A DNA stretch of 64,000 nucleotides. Origin: Brassica napus. Its lineage: Eukaryota > Streptophyta > Magnoliopsida > Brassicales > Brassicaceae. The translations under genes and the position numbers were made by a program. Location of the stretch: the NCBI RefSeq assembly GCF_020379485.1, contig NC_063446.1:13563597-13627596 (forward strand), read 5' to 3'. How positions within the stretch are numbered: position 1 is the first letter of the stretch; the number at the start of each line of letters is the position of its first letter. Under the pieces are notes generated by a model. It did not search any database. It was not told the DNA's origin and was given only the letters and a program-made list of their open reading frames with translations. Shown piece by piece: positions 47,412 to 59,390 of this stretch.

Positions 47412-48660
47412 TTTTTTTCCTCAAATTGAAATTCATTCATAACTGAAATACACGATAGTTCAATACAGAAGCTGGCGGATACAAGACATCCCCAGAGACA
47501 AGAGCCCAAAGAACAGGCAGCTAGAACCCACACTGGGGCAACTTTCAAACACAATCTTAACAAAGCAAAGAAACTAGATATAGCTACACACAGCATGCGA
47601 CAAACCAGTGCAAAAGACCTCAAAAGTAGCAGATAACAATAATCTGGAAAAATCGATGCTGCACTCGGCACGCCAACGATCCCAACCACTTGTAGAACCC
47701 GAAGACTCGACTAGTAGATTTACGACTAATCACTACAAACGAACATTAAACAAAATAATTCAACAGACTTTAGAAACAAGCACGGGCCAATGATCAGGAA
47801 AATATTGTCGCTGCTACAAACCCGCACACGATAACATCCACTTCTTAACGTCACACCACGACTTACCGCTGCTGCTTACGCCCGCCAAACGGTAACGTCC
47901 AAACTCCAAGAACATGAGACTTCATACTCCGACAAGAGGGACCGCAAATTCGATCAACACAACCTTCGGATACGGATCTGGCGCAATCCCATACGACCAC
48001 TTAATCCTAAAAAGAAGCTCAATTAAACCCCACAACTACGAAGCCTTGTCAACATAATATCACCGGATACTCCCAGACAAAGAACCACACAAGACAAGCA
48101 ATCACCGCACCCATTAACCTTAGACAAAAGTCTGCTAAACCAATTGTTCAATCCCACTCATAGCAAAACCCAAACTCTGAAGAGCAGCCAAAGGGAAAAA
48201 AGAACCCTCACACAAACGCTAATACCAAATCCAAACCTTACCACTCTAATTCAGCCAAGCACAAACAACCAACCAAAACCAACAACACCAAAAGCCCAAC
48301 TAGACCAAAACACTAACAAGAACAAGGAGACCTCGAGAGAAAATCGAAAGGGAAACACGACCTCTATGTCGGCCTCAAAATCCGACTCCACCACCCAGAA
48401 CCCCAGCAACAAACCGCGTCTCGACTCCAGAGCTCGCCGGACTCCACCAACGCCGAAGACCTTGCACGCCTGACCAGAGACCGGAAACAAAGCGGCAAGA
48501 AAGGGGTTTTGATCGTGAAGCAAAGACGAAGACTAACTACTGAACATCGGAGCTCCCGACGGCCTGACGCGCGCGGACGCGCCGGTATCGTCGGAGCAGA
48601 TCTAGGGTTTTTGAAATCGCCGCCGCTCTCGTCCTGATAAATGGTTTGTTTTTCTCTTTG
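47412..48660 (-). mobile_element. LINE-derived or SINE-like insertion, ~1.25 kb, with ~18-bp target-site duplication
   Basis: AATTAAAATAAAATGGTTT (47393-47411) and AATTAAATAAAATGGTTT (48661-48678) flank it and differ by one A. On the - strand it begins with a GC-rich leader (AAAAACCCTAGATCTGCTCC) and ends at the poly-A seen as poly-T at 47409-47418 on +. No domain is recognised in the interior. It has the same build as the insertion at 38263-39435 and landed directly downstream of the small Gly-rich gene. Confidence 0.75.
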
Positions 48661-48795
48661 AATTAAATAAAATGGTTTACTATCTGCTTTTCTTTTTCTT
48701 GTTTAATAATTTATAGAACATTATATTACGCTGCCATTATTCCTTCTTAACAAGCGTTTTATTTGTCATAAAACAAAGCTTAAATATTTTTAGAC

Positions 48796-49502
48796 TTATT
48801 TTTGGGTTCACCCCCGGGGTTCACCAACCAATAGATTTGTATTATTTCATATCTGATATATTTTAAAAAAGGAAACAAAATATTGTCAAATTATATTATC
48901 TTTTTAAAATTAAAAGGTAAAAATAAATAAATAAAAAATAGTAGTAATTACAAAAAAAAAATATTTTTAACGTCGTCAGCAAAACATTAAACCCTAAATC
49001 GTAAACTCTAAACCCTAAATCCTAAACCCTAAACCCTTGGATAAACCCTAAACTCTAGGATAAATCTTAAACTCTAGGATAATCTTAAACTCTAAATCAA
49101 AATCACTAAACACTAAAACACTCAAGAGTTTAGGGTTTAAGATTTAGGGTTTAGAGTTTTAAGGTTTAGTGTTTTTATTTAGAGTTTAGGATTTATCCAA
49201 GGGTTTAGGGTTTAGAGTTTACCCAAGGGTTTAGGATTTACCCAAGGGTTTAAGATTTACCCAAGGATTTAGGTTTACCCAACAGTTTAGGGTTTATGAT
49301 TTAGGGTTTAGGGATTAGGATTTAGGGTTTAGTGTTTTTAAAAAGATTTTTTTAATTTTTTTTCTGTAACTGCTATTTTTTTAACTTTTTTATTTTAAAA
49401 ACATAATATAACTTGATAATATTTTGTTTCTTTTTTTAAAAGATATCGAATTTGAAATAATGAAATCCTATTGGCTGGTGAAGGGGGTGAACCCAAAAAT
49501 AA
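48796..49502. mobile_element. Foldback MITE with telomere-like internal repeats
   Basis: The arms are long and nearly complementary. The left arm starts TTATTTTTGGGTTCACCCCC, then CCAACCAATAGATTTGTATT. The right arm, reverse-complemented, starts TTATTTTTGGGTTCACCCCC, then CCAGCCAATAGGATTTCATT. Complementarity continues for about 150 bp with indels. The loop side holds CCCTAAA-type repeats on the left (for example AACCCTAAATCCTAAACCCT) and the inverted TTTAGGG form on the right. No ORF. I cannot fix a target-site duplication with confidence. Confidence 0.85.
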
Positions 49503-50188
49503 CTCATATTTTTACAATAGTATTTGGTTAAAGATGGCTTTATATATATCAGTCTTTAACAAAACTAAGATTAGTTTTTAAATTTTACATATTGTTTGAT
49601 AGTTCAGGTTATCATCTTGCGTTTGATAAGTTTTCTTAGTGTCGTCAATTGCATTATATAACTTTTTAACGATGACATTATTAATCTTCAACAAAATTCA
49701 GATAAATATGTAGGAATGATCTTATCGCATCTCATGCTTGAGAATGAAAGTATATTTTAAAGGAAGTTCCTTATCCTCGCATAATTTATACATTATGACA
49801 ACATAAGTCTAACCTTTGACAAGACCTCGTTGGTGAAAATGTACTATTGTGTACTTATTATAATCAGTAGAATGTATATATTACTTTTTTTTTTTTTTGT
49901 TAAGTATATATTACTTGAAAACGTTGGTTCATTAGTTAGCAAAAAAAACAAACTATATATATGTTGGTTCATGCACCGCTAACTAAATGAACATACCAAC
50001 ATACTTTGAACCAAGGAGTGTTGGTCATCAACCACAGCTTAAATTTCTATTTATCACTTTCTTTTCATTCTTTGACTCATTTTTTTTTTTAACAACAAAG
50101 AAAAAATCTTTTCATTCTTTGTCAAGTTCCGTTTTTCGCTATGTTCAATCATCACTATTATAACTAGTCTTCAAAATGTCGTCTCAAT

Positions 50189-50222
<34 letters not shown>

Positions 50223-52816
50223 ACTCTCTATCAATCATTTTGAATGAGACATCTGATACATTCATACATCTCCTACACATGATAATTTATGGATTGAAAG
50301 AAAATTTGGAAATTTTTATTTGTACTTTGTATATCTATATAACAAAGTACTAATTATCTCTATGCATTTTCTTTAAAATAGTTCCTTTCGGTTATTTTTT
50401 TTTTTTTAGTGTTCACTATAAACTATTAAATGCATTATGTGCTTATCTACCATGCACTCAGCATCTTTTGGTTGAGGGATAAACAAAAATTAGTATTCTT
50501 TTGGTTCTGGGATAAACAAAAGTAGTTTTGTTATTTTTGATAGTTAATAGACAAAAACTTTTATATTGGAAGTTTGGAACCCATTATGTCATGTGAATGC
50601 ATCGAATCCAGACCTAAATTGGCTACAAAGGAAATAATCCAACTCTCTAGTAACTAGCTAATATAATTATTCTCCAAAAACTATATTGAATATTTAGACA
50701 AAAAAAAAAAGAATAACAGATGAGCTGACATTATTTTATAGAGGTAAGTAGTAATGCCCATTATTAAATATAAGCAAAACCACCACTACTAGTCTACTAT
50801 AGTAGTCTTCTACTACTAACTACTATACGAGGGATTGATTGAGACAAATATAGGTATATAACAACTGACCATTAAAAAAATAGCTATGCATTGAATTTAG
50901 GTTGGATGAAACATTAGTTTTGGTCTCCAACTTTATAAAAAATTCTATAACTTTTCCTTTAAATTAGAAAAATATTTTAAAATTGTAGACACTGCAAATT
51001 CCCTATTAGACTTTTACGTCAATACGACTCTCCGTATGTTTTATCTGTCTTCGACTTTGTACCTACACGAAACTGTATGGATACATCTCGGCAGTCTAGC
51101 TTATGGTTAAATACTTAACACTAATAGTTAAACCGGGACCATGTATGGTACTTTGATTGGAGATCATGTCATAATGTATCACACGGGACTACCGATGGTG
51201 GTTCCATTTGGTTTTACACATTATTAACAAAGCAATTTTTAGAATTAATTTAGTTATGAAATAAATATGAGGTCGGACGTCATGTTCAAATATCGAACCG
51301 AGTGGATTCTTTTGGATACCCGAAACTCTTGAGTCATAATTATATAGTCGTAGATAGCCACTGAAACATGTGTTTTCTTATATTGAAAACGAGTCTAGTT
51401 GATCTAAGGTTCTCAAAATGTGATTTTTTGTTTTTTTTAAATGTAATTTTAGTTCTAAAAAGGCAATATCTAAAGAACTAACAAAACGTTTTCTAAATGA
51501 TTTTCGGCGGAGATCAATGTAGCCTTAGCAGCTTAGTAGGCCACTACTTTAAAACTTTCGAATATTAATATATTGGTTGATACGTATAATGCTACATCTA
51601 TGTAAAGAAGAGAGAAAAAGCTAAGATTATGAAGATCAATAACCGTAGAGTGAAGGTGGGTGAAATGGAATGATAAGTTAGATTATTGTGAATAATATTG
51701 TATAGAAGTCTAAAACAATGTATACAAGTTGCTCACTTACATTACAGGTGCATGCATGCCTTTAATGTTGACCTATCTATAGACCGGCTTAAGTATATTG
51801 TTATATTTGTTATATATGACCGTATATACAACCTATATTTAGGGTCATTGAGAGACCCTATTGTTTCTGTGATATATGACGTATAAATGTATAAATACGG
51901 AGAAACAAATATCCATGTAAAATATGAACTCTATAAATTAGTACGACGAATTAATAAATTTTCGGTTTAAGTTAAAATAGTGTAAAATGAAATATAATTT
52001 TAATAAGATAATAAAATAATAATATTTACAACAAATTTAGATAAATATAAACAAAAATATAGTATATTTTTGTCTAAAATTCATTTTTTAAATTCATTTT
52101 TATTACAATATATTAGTATTATTTTCTCGAATTACATATAAAACAAAATTTTATTTTATAATAGGGATTCAAGATATATAAAATATATCCAATAATCTTA
52201 TAAACATATGAAATTCATATGAATTAAATTTTGTAGATTCGAATTTCATATGTTTTTCAAAAATTATATCTTTAAAATTTAGTTACTACATAGTGTCATA
52301 AAATAAACATATTTTTAAAATATAAATTTAAAAGATTATTTTTACTAAAATAATAACTCCGTAAATAAATAAATTATATTGTATATGGTGTCTAAGCATT
52401 GCTTAAATAGTTGTCGCATATTTGCACCTTTTAGAAAGAAAAAAAAAGATAAAATAATAAATTGTATATCGTTTTAGCATTGTTATGTTTTGTTTTTAAG
52501 TTCTGATCAACAAGGTACAGTTGAAAAACTTCTATGAAACAATTCTCAGGATAACAGCAAGGCACAGTTAAAGAGACATATACATGATCACAATCAAAAC
52601 TTGTCATAATCAATGACTTCGTTTAATTGATGAACAACTCTATTGAAACTTCGTTTAATTTAACTCATGAAAAAGGACTCTTGTCTGTTTCTAAGTTGCA
52701 ATTTAGGAAAGCTACAACAAGAGACCGAATCTTACACAAACGTTGTCAAAAACAATGATATCAAAAGCAACATTTCACATTTTCAGCAAAACCTTGCTTA
52801 TCAAAACAAAAGCTTA
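49503..52816. other. Intergenic spacer; (AT)15 and a possible decayed Emigrant-like relic
   Basis: No gene is recognised. A perfect (AT)15 microsatellite occupies 50191-50220. 51926-52382 begins GAACTCTATAAATTAGTACG, contains AATTAATAAATTTTCGG, and resembles an eroded copy of the 29722-30279 element; the ends are too diverged to be sure. Confidence 0.5.
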
Positions 52817-54489
52817 TTACAGCATTTGAGCAGCTGTGTTTAGCTTCTCCGCTAGACTCAACTGTGTCCTTGTTATGCTTGATAGGTACAACAGAAGCAA
52901 TTGATCCTGCAACAACAAACACAATACACACATCCATTAGTTATAATAAAATGTTTTGTTTAGGCTTTGAAAGTTTTGCGATTCTTCTTTTTTACCTGGA
53001 GACTATCATTCACGAGGTTATCGAAGACTTGTGGGGGTAACTTGGGAAGGGATGCTACTGCCTCTGCAATAAATCGTCCTATGTTGTTGTCTGGAGATGT
53101 CTTACCTTCCTGAGAAATTTCATTAAAACTATGAATCAATAACGATCATATGCATCTATGGTGGATAGACTTGTCTATTTTTTGTTTAAGGGTATAATAA
53201 GCTCACCACGACACTGTCAACATATTTGTAAACATCGTTGATAAGAGTCAACAGCCTCTCCATTGTCTGCTCCATTCCTTCCATGTCATTTGGGAGTTTG
53301 TCAACAGCTGTTGCCTTCAGGACATCATCTGCAGAATCAAAACGATGTTTTCTTAATCAGTTCACTCATTCACAAATCAGAAGGATACAATCTCTAGATA
53401 CTGTATCAGCAAGCAGAAACTCATGACAAGGACAATACATATATGAAATTGTTTTCGAGAGATTAAAATAAGATAGGATACTCACATCCGACTCTCTCAG
53501 CCTCAACCATACGGAGATCAACAGGAATCTCTTGAAACTGTGCAGCAAGTTGTCTGTCACCAAGCGAAAGGTTTGAAGAGACGTAAGCTTTGATGGTACC
53601 TTCACCATTAGTGAACCCAGTGTCCACGGTAAGGTGAATAGGGTTGGTGACTTCTCTAGCAAAGAAGTCGTGAATCAGTGCACTACCGCCATTGACCCCA
53701 GCACCAGTAGAATACCTACGGAAGATCAATAAAAGTTGTTCCATCAGCTATCACAGCATTGGAAATAATCATCACTAAGCTGATCAATGTGATAATATGA
53801 GTGAAACTGAGAAGTACCAGCCAACGATTACTTCCTTCGGATTCACCTTAAGGTGTGAAGCTAACATGTTGTGGTGGTAATCAATATCCACAGCAACCTG
53901 CATCCATATCAAACCATTAACCTCAAAGTGCATGACCATCACAAGCTCAGGTAGGCTGAATGAAACAGCTAAGCACGTGGCACAGTCTCATTCGTCTACA
54001 ACACATTCTCACAAGAACAGAACTCATGTCTGCTCACTCGTTTACACTAATCCTATAGAAAACAAATTCTCACAAGAACATAACTCATGTCTTGCTCATT
54101 CGTTTACAGTTCTCCTATAGACAACACACTTTCACAAGAACATAGCTCTGCTCTCTTCAGACAGCAAACAGATCTAGATTAATAACGTTGAGGAACATAG
54201 TACGTAAGGGAAGACAGAGCGATTTGTAAGAAGGATTCAGAACCTGATCGGAAGATTCGTTGTGAGGGACGGCGTAAGAGTTGCGGATATCGACGGTTCC
54301 GTCGGGTAGGATAGATCCGAGGAGAGTGCCGATGACTCGCTCAGCTGAGTCGGGTCGTCTCACGAAGCAGTCGCAGACGTTGAAGATAACAAGTGGGTGG
54401 ATTCGCGCTGTGAGCACTTGGGTGGTTGTGGAGGCCGTCGATGACGGAGTCACGAATTGCAAGACGGTGTGTTCGTTCGTCGCCGCCAT
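52817..54489 (-). CDS. EIF3F: Translation initiation factor eIF3 subunit f
   Basis: Six exons (54489-54244, 53897-53818, 53715-53486, 53328-53207, 53109-52996, 52906-52817) give 293 residues, the length I recall for Arabidopsis eIF3f. The MPN domain spans about residues 25-160 ([32 protein letters not shown], then VGWYSTG) but lacks the metal-binding JAMM residues, as usual for the f subunit. The helical C-terminal part contains [33 protein letters not shown]. eIF3f is a structural subunit of the eIF3 complex that recruits the 40S ribosome. All junctions are GT-AG and in frame. Intron 1 (54243-53898) contains a 61-63-bp tandem repeat. The start is the first [18 protein letters not shown]. Confidence 0.95.
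54006..54145. repeat. 61-63-bp tandem repeat in eIF3f intron 1
   Basis: Units start at 54006, 54067 and 54130 (partial) with TTCTCACAAGAACAGAACTC or a variant. Each contains CATGTCTTGCTCATTCGTTT and TCCTATAGA. Confidence 0.85.
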
Positions 54490-54888
54490 GGTTGAGATTG
54501 TGAGGATCGAGAACGGTGACAGGCGCGAGTCTGGAGATTCTAGGGCTTCCGATGCGAGCGGTAGAGGAGAGATGGATGAATCAGCGGAGATAGATTAGCC
54601 GCTAATGGGCCAAGCAGTAGGCCCATTATTTGTTTTATTGGACTATTATGAGATTCGGTAGTTACATGCTTCAAAATCAAAAGGCGAGTTTATTTTTGTT
54701 TTAATTTTTTTTTAAATTTAATTTTTATATTTGTGTTTTTTGTGTAAAAACTAAATTTTTATAAAAATTAAATGACCTAAATTTTGTAAATAAGAAAATG
54801 ATTACTTTAAAAAAAATATAAATATTAAAAAGAAGCTGTTTTGTGATTAAATCATATCAATAATTGATTTTGGACCAAAATGTTTATT

Positions 54889-55490
54889 CGCGCCTTCCCG
54901 CCAAAACCGAAAAAGCATTTTCATGCCAAACCCCTCCCCCCCGAAAAAATTGCATATTCGCGCCAAAACCCCACAAAAGCATTTTTCCGCCAAAACCGGA
55001 AAATGCATTTTCTCGCCAAAACCGGAAAAACGCAATTTTCCCCGCCAAAAATGGAAAAACGCATTTTCCTGCCTAAAGTGGAAAACACATTTTCCCGCGA
55101 AAACCGGAAAAACGCATTTCCCGCCAAAACTGGAAAAATGTATTTTCCCGCCGAAACCGCAAAAAATATTTTCCGGCAAAAACGCAAAAATGCATTTTTT
55201 CCGTCAAAAAGGCAAAAAAAATGCACATTTTCCGCCAAAATCGCGAAAAAAACTTTTCCCACCAAACCCGTAAAAACACACTTTTTCGTCAAAAACATAT
55301 TTTCCACCAAAACCGCAAAATGCAATTTTCTCGCCAAAACCGCAAAAACGTATTTTCCGCCAAACCCATAAAAACATATTTTTCCGCCAAAACCAAAAAA
55401 ATGCACTTTTCCGTAAAAACACATTTTTCGTCAAAAATCACAAAAATATTTTTCGCCAAAACCGTAAAAATGCTATTTTTCCGCCGAAAC
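54889..55490 (+). repeat. ~26-bp minisatellite, CATTTTCCCGCCAAAACCGGAAAAACG family
   Basis: About 23 degenerate units of roughly 23-30 bp, each containing TTTTCCGCCAAAACCG or a close variant followed by an A-run and a TGCA/CGCA step. Long ORFs on both strands (for example 163 codons on + and 167 codons on -) are artefacts of the repeat: the same Lys/Asn/Pro or Phe/Gly/Lys motif recurs in every unit. The motif class is the same as at 46189-46410. It lies between eIF3f and HSPRO2. Confidence 0.9.
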
Positions 55491-55645
55491 GTAAAAAAAA
55501 TATATTTGTCATTTTATTAACAAGTCCACCTAGATGAAGATTTAAGTTAAAAAAACGAAAAGCAAACGAACATATTTACATTCAGATGATTCATCTGGAT
55601 GCATAAACGAAATGAAGAAACGAACAACATATGTCGATAGACTAT

Positions 55646-55895
55646 CTGGATGCATCTTCTACGTATACAAAGGAACAGACAGTGCCATAGACTAGTCGTT
55701 GATAGAAGACCACACACCATATAAAATGAACTGGATGCATCTTCTACGTATACAAAGGAACAGCGCCATAGACTAGTCGTTGATAGAAGACCACACACCA
55801 TATAAAATGAACTGGATGCATCTTCTAGATATACAAAGGAACAGCGCCATAGACTAGTCGTTGATAGAAGACCACACACCATATAAAATGAACTG
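55646..55895. repeat. 81-bp tandem repeat, three copies, downstream of HSPRO2
   Basis: CTGGATGCATCTTCTACGTA starts units at 55646, 55731 and 55812, and a final CTG lies at 55893. Units 2 and 3 are 81 bp and almost identical. Unit 1 is 85 bp with a 4-base insertion near ACAGACAGTGCC. Since 81 is a multiple of 3, one - strand frame stays open and repeats MVCGLLSTTSLWRC. I regard that frame as incidental. Confidence 0.9.
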
Positions 55896-55979
55896 TATTC
55901 AAATGTTCCAAAATTTTCGGTAACTTACAATGTCTAATCACACAAAATTAATTTATATATAAAACAACAACCGTTACTT

Positions 55980-57248
55980 TCATCCCAAGTGACTCCAGAA
56001 CTCTCCCAGAAACGTCTTCGCCGCGTCAAGACTCGGGAAATACGTCGGCTCCATATATATCTGACTCAGCGAGTCACGCGACTCTTGACTCGTCTCCGCG
56101 CTTCCCATCACCACCGCCACCAACTGCTTATACGCAAAGAAAAATCTCTTCGCCGCCGCCTCCACCGCTTGCATCCCTTGAAGCAGATGAATCTTATCAC
56201 AATCTCCCTTCGTAGCGTACAACCTCATCACCGCGTCCTGCAGCCTCGGACCGCCGGTGGGATCAACCTCAACACCCAGCACCGCCGGCACCTTCTCCCT
56301 TAGATCCTTCGTCATCTTCATCATTTCCACTAGTCCTCTAGACCTAAAACAAAACGCATCGTTTTGACCGTTGGATTTGATCTGTAACTGTTTCTTCAGC
56401 TTCAGAAAATCCTCAGGATCCATTAGAACGTGGAGATCTTCGATCTCCGCCATAAGCTTCCAGATCCTCTCCACCAAGTACACATCGCTCGCCGCGTCTC
56501 CGAATCTCCCTTCGCTGATCCTCGTGTTGATACGTCTCAAGAGGTTTCCCGAAGCGTGGATCCACGACTCGAGGATCTGGTGGAGGACGTAGAGAGTCTG
56601 ATTCTCTTCGTTCTCGATGTGATCCGCGTACGGATTATCCTTGAGGCTGTAAACTTCGTTAGGTTTGCAAACGGCGTCGTACCGGAGATTCGGTTTCCCG
56701 GCGATGTTCTGTTCTCCGAGTCCGAGCGTGTACTTGCACCGACGCATCTCGTTATCGATCGTGCACAAGATCTTCCTCCCTAACGCTTCCGATTTGCGCC
56801 ACGTGGCTAGGTGAGGTAGCAAGCTGAGCGAGCTCCGTTTATCGCCGAGTGGAGCTGATCGATCGCCTTCTTCATCCTCTTCGCAGATCGTTGCTATAAG
56901 CTGGATCTGATTCGTGACGAGAGAATCCAACCGTCGGTTCCATTCGCGGTGGTTTGTATAAGGTCTTGTATCGGAGCAAACGGATAGGATCAATCTGAAA
57001 GTGATCTCCAAGGCTTGGAGAGCCGGTTTGAGAATCGGCTCATCGTTCCATTGCGGAAACTCACGAGACGACCAGAGCTTTTTCAGCTCAGGGAGGCGGA
57101 GGTAAAGCTCGTAGGCGGAGCAAGCTGCCGGAGCGGAGCATGAGATGGGAGAGGATACGGGGACCTTGAAAGGAGACGGAATAGTGACGTGGAGCTTGGA
57201 AGAAAGCTCCGATGACACCATCTTCCTCTTCCAATCCATATCAACCAT
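55980..57248 (-). CDS. HSPRO2: HSPRO2 (Hs1pro-1 orthologue 2), basal resistance protein
   Basis: An intronless ORF. I start it at MVDMDWKRKMVSSELSSKLH (57248), giving 422 residues. The frame stays open for 65 more codons upstream, but that stretch crosses the TATA region and does not look coding. The family contains Hs1pro-1 N- and C-terminal domains. Conserved stretches visible here include PSPFKVPVSSPISCSAP, LGLGEQNIAGKPNLRYDAVC, DPEDFLKLKKQLQIKS and YMEPTYFPSLDAAKTFLGEF. HSPRO2 in Arabidopsis is reported to interact with the SnRK1 kinase complex and to contribute to basal resistance to bacteria, with stress- and salicylate-responsive expression. No signal peptide or membrane segment. The position next to eIF3f is as in Arabidopsis. 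Confidence 0.95.
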   Translation of the reverse strand: MVDMDWKRKMVSSELSSKLHVTIPSPFKVPVSSPISCSAPAACSAYELYLRLPELKKLWSSREFPQWNDEPILKPALQALEITFRLILSVCSDTRPYTNHREWNRRLDSLVTNQIQLIATICEEDEEGDRSAPLGDKRSSLSLLPHLATWRKSEALGRKILCTIDNEMRRCKYTLGLGEQNIAGKPNLRYDAVCKPNEVYSLKDNPYADHIENEENQTLYVLHQILESWIHASGNLLRRINTRISEGRFGDAASDVYLVERIWKLMAEIEDLHVLMDPEDFLKLKKQLQIKSNGQNDAFCFRSRGLVEMMKMTKDLREKVPAVLGVEVDPTGGPRLQDAVMRLYATKGDCDKIHLLQGMQAVEAAAKRFFFAYKQLVAVVMGSAETSQESRDSLSQIYMEPTYFPSLDAAKTFLGEFWSHLG

Positions 57249-57353
57249 TTTTGTATAATCTCTCTGCGCTATTTTCGAAACTTTTTGGTTTTCTTTTTTT
57301 TTTTCTTTTAATTCGAATTGAATTTTTATGAGTAGAGAAAGAGAGGAGGAGGG

Positions 57354-57364
57354 TTTATATATAG
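57354..57364 (-). promoter_or_regulatory. TATA box for HSPRO2
   Basis: TATATATAAA on the - strand lies about 106-116 bases upstream of the chosen ATG. This supports transcription starting near 57325 and argues against the longer upstream ORF. Confidence 0.65.
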
Positions 57365-57448
57365 AGAGAAGTGGATAGAGCATGATAGGGAAGGGCGAAA
57401 GGCGTGTGGAATGGAATACCGACGTTACTATTTCGAAAGTCAAGCGAC

Positions 57449-58100
57449 GCGGTCTCTTTTTTTTCTCTTGAATTAATTTGAATATTTTTAATCTATTTTC
57501 AGAAAAAAAAAATGGGACTGTGTATTGGATTAATTTCAGGATAATCTTTTTCTTTTTTTGGGGTTCAAGATGATACGATACACTTTAATCTCTACTATAT
57601 TTATGATAAGATTATCGTTTTATTGCTTTTGTATTGTTTCCTATCAAGGTTAAATAAATGCTTGTTGGATGACAAAAAAAAAAAAATGCTTGTTGATTAA
57701 ATGAATTTACGTTCATTTATACAAATTTGCTAAGTAGTTAGTTATCCTCTCGAATTTTAAAACAGCTATGTAAATCTAGTACTAGTAATCCGTGGTGTTG
57801 TTTTTTCTAATCAGTTTTATGATATCTGTAGTTATTTATTTATACTGAAACGTTAATGGCTGTTATCTATTTGGCAAATGTTATCGGCAATAATTTTTCG
57901 ATTGTGTATTCTGTAAAGTTTTTTTTCATCTTATTGTTTGGTTTAGACATAATATATCAACTTCTTATATGTTTGATTTTAAATGAAGTCCCGAATATGA
58001 TTTGTATTTGGATCATTTATAAAAAGATTCCGCCATTACATTTTATAAATATAAAATGTTTTTGGAGAAAAAAATATAAATTTGTTTTTTTACATGTTAC

Positions 58101-58130
<30 letters not shown>
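57449..58130. other. HSPRO2 upstream spacer
   Basis: AT-rich DNA ending in an (AT) run at 58101-58126 directly at the Helitron end. A 92-codon ORF at 57856-58134 runs into the microsatellite and is not credible. Confidence 0.5.
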
Positions 58131-58131
<1 letters not shown>

Positions 58132-59390
58132 TAGGGTCGGCCCGTCCTATGGACGGGATGAAAATTTAAAATCAATTTAAACAGTTAGAATGAATGTTTA
58201 ATATAAATTTGTTTCATATAAAAGTATACATATTAGTTAAATATTGTACATGTTAATGTATTTGAATACTAAATAGACTATGATACTACAAATATTTGCT
58301 TTGATTAGGGATATTTGCTTACTTTGATTATTGTTGAATGAACTATGTAAATTAAATTGGTTCGTAAGCTGTTAGTACAAAACTATATGTCATGTCTTGA
58401 GATTTTTGCTCTTATACTATCTTTTTTTGCAAAAAAACTCTTATAACATCTTTCTTTTGAGGTTAGGACGTTCATCGGATTTAGTTTTATGTGGTTGTTG
58501 TTTTGATTAAGTTATTTAAAGTAGTTTTTTTTTCATGGTTATATACATGCATGTTTCTTTTTTCTTTATTTGGCCAAATATTGAAAATTATAAATATATC
58601 CTACAACTAAAAATATTTCTATGTATATATAATTTTTAAAAAAATATTATTCAATGTTTATTCCACATTGATTAGGACAATAAGTTGAATATATCTTAGA
58701 CCACAAATCATAAATATTCTCAGTCTTATACATTTTGTTCTTCAAGTTATTGTTACTTTTATTTCCTTTTATACATTTCTCTTAATATTTATGTATGCAT
58801 CCATAATATTTTTTAAAAAGAATTTTTCATTAACTAATGTATTTATTGTAGTTTTAAATATATTATAGTTTTCGTGCACTTGATTAAATTTTTTTGGCGT
58901 TGGTGGTATTTGAAGTGGTTGAAAACCTGAATGAATATTTACTTTCATAAAGTTTTTGGTGTATGTTTAAAAATAAAAATTTGTAAAAGATTTTAAATCA
59001 TATGAATATAATATTCAACACACTACTGTTGACTGTTTATATACTTAAAATCTTGACGTAGGCAATTGCAAATTTGCTGAACTCATAGATTCGTTGCTAC
59101 TTTATAAATTATCACAGGATGAGATACATAGGGTAAAAATTGCTTTGATGATAATATAACATCCATATCGTAAAGTGTGTTTTTTTTATCTACTATATAT
59201 TAAGAAATAATTAACACATTCAATAATATTAAAGAGTAAAAAATCATGTCAATTGTTCATATTATAAACCCAAAGTTAAACTCAAGTCCAACCAAAGAAA
59301 TAAAATTCAGAAGACGGACACGTGTCGGCCTCTTAGAGAATGACTTTTCACGTAGATATCTTAGGGCAAACAAATTTTTTTATATATAGA
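58131..59390 (-). mobile_element. Non-autonomous Helitron
   Basis: Read on the - strand, the 5' end is TCTATATATAAAAAAATTTG (from 59390), preceded by A. The 3' end carries the hairpin CCCGTCC-ATA-GGACGGG followed by CCGACCCTAA and then T (58130). A TC start, a hairpin shortly before a CTRR end, insertion between A and T, and the lack of a target-site duplication are Helitron hallmarks. There is no Rep/helicase ORF. A second Helitron-start-like stretch on the + strand, TCTACTATATATTAAGAAAT near 59189, lies within it and may mark a nested copy. Confidence 0.75.

Noticed and set aside
54880..55424. Long ORFs on both strands (163 and 167 codons) in the CCGCCAAAACCG array
   Set aside because: The peptides simply repeat the minisatellite unit in each frame. 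Open frames on both strands reflect the lack of stops in the unit, not coding.
55547..55882. 111-codon minus ORF with repeated MVCGLLSTTSLWRC
   Set aside because: It is explained by the 81-bp tandem repeat, whose length is a multiple of three. No independent coding evidence.
57249..57443. N-terminal extension of HSPRO2 by 65 codons
   Set aside because: It runs across the TATA box and a poly-A/T leader. Homologues, as I recall them, start at MVDMDWKRKM.
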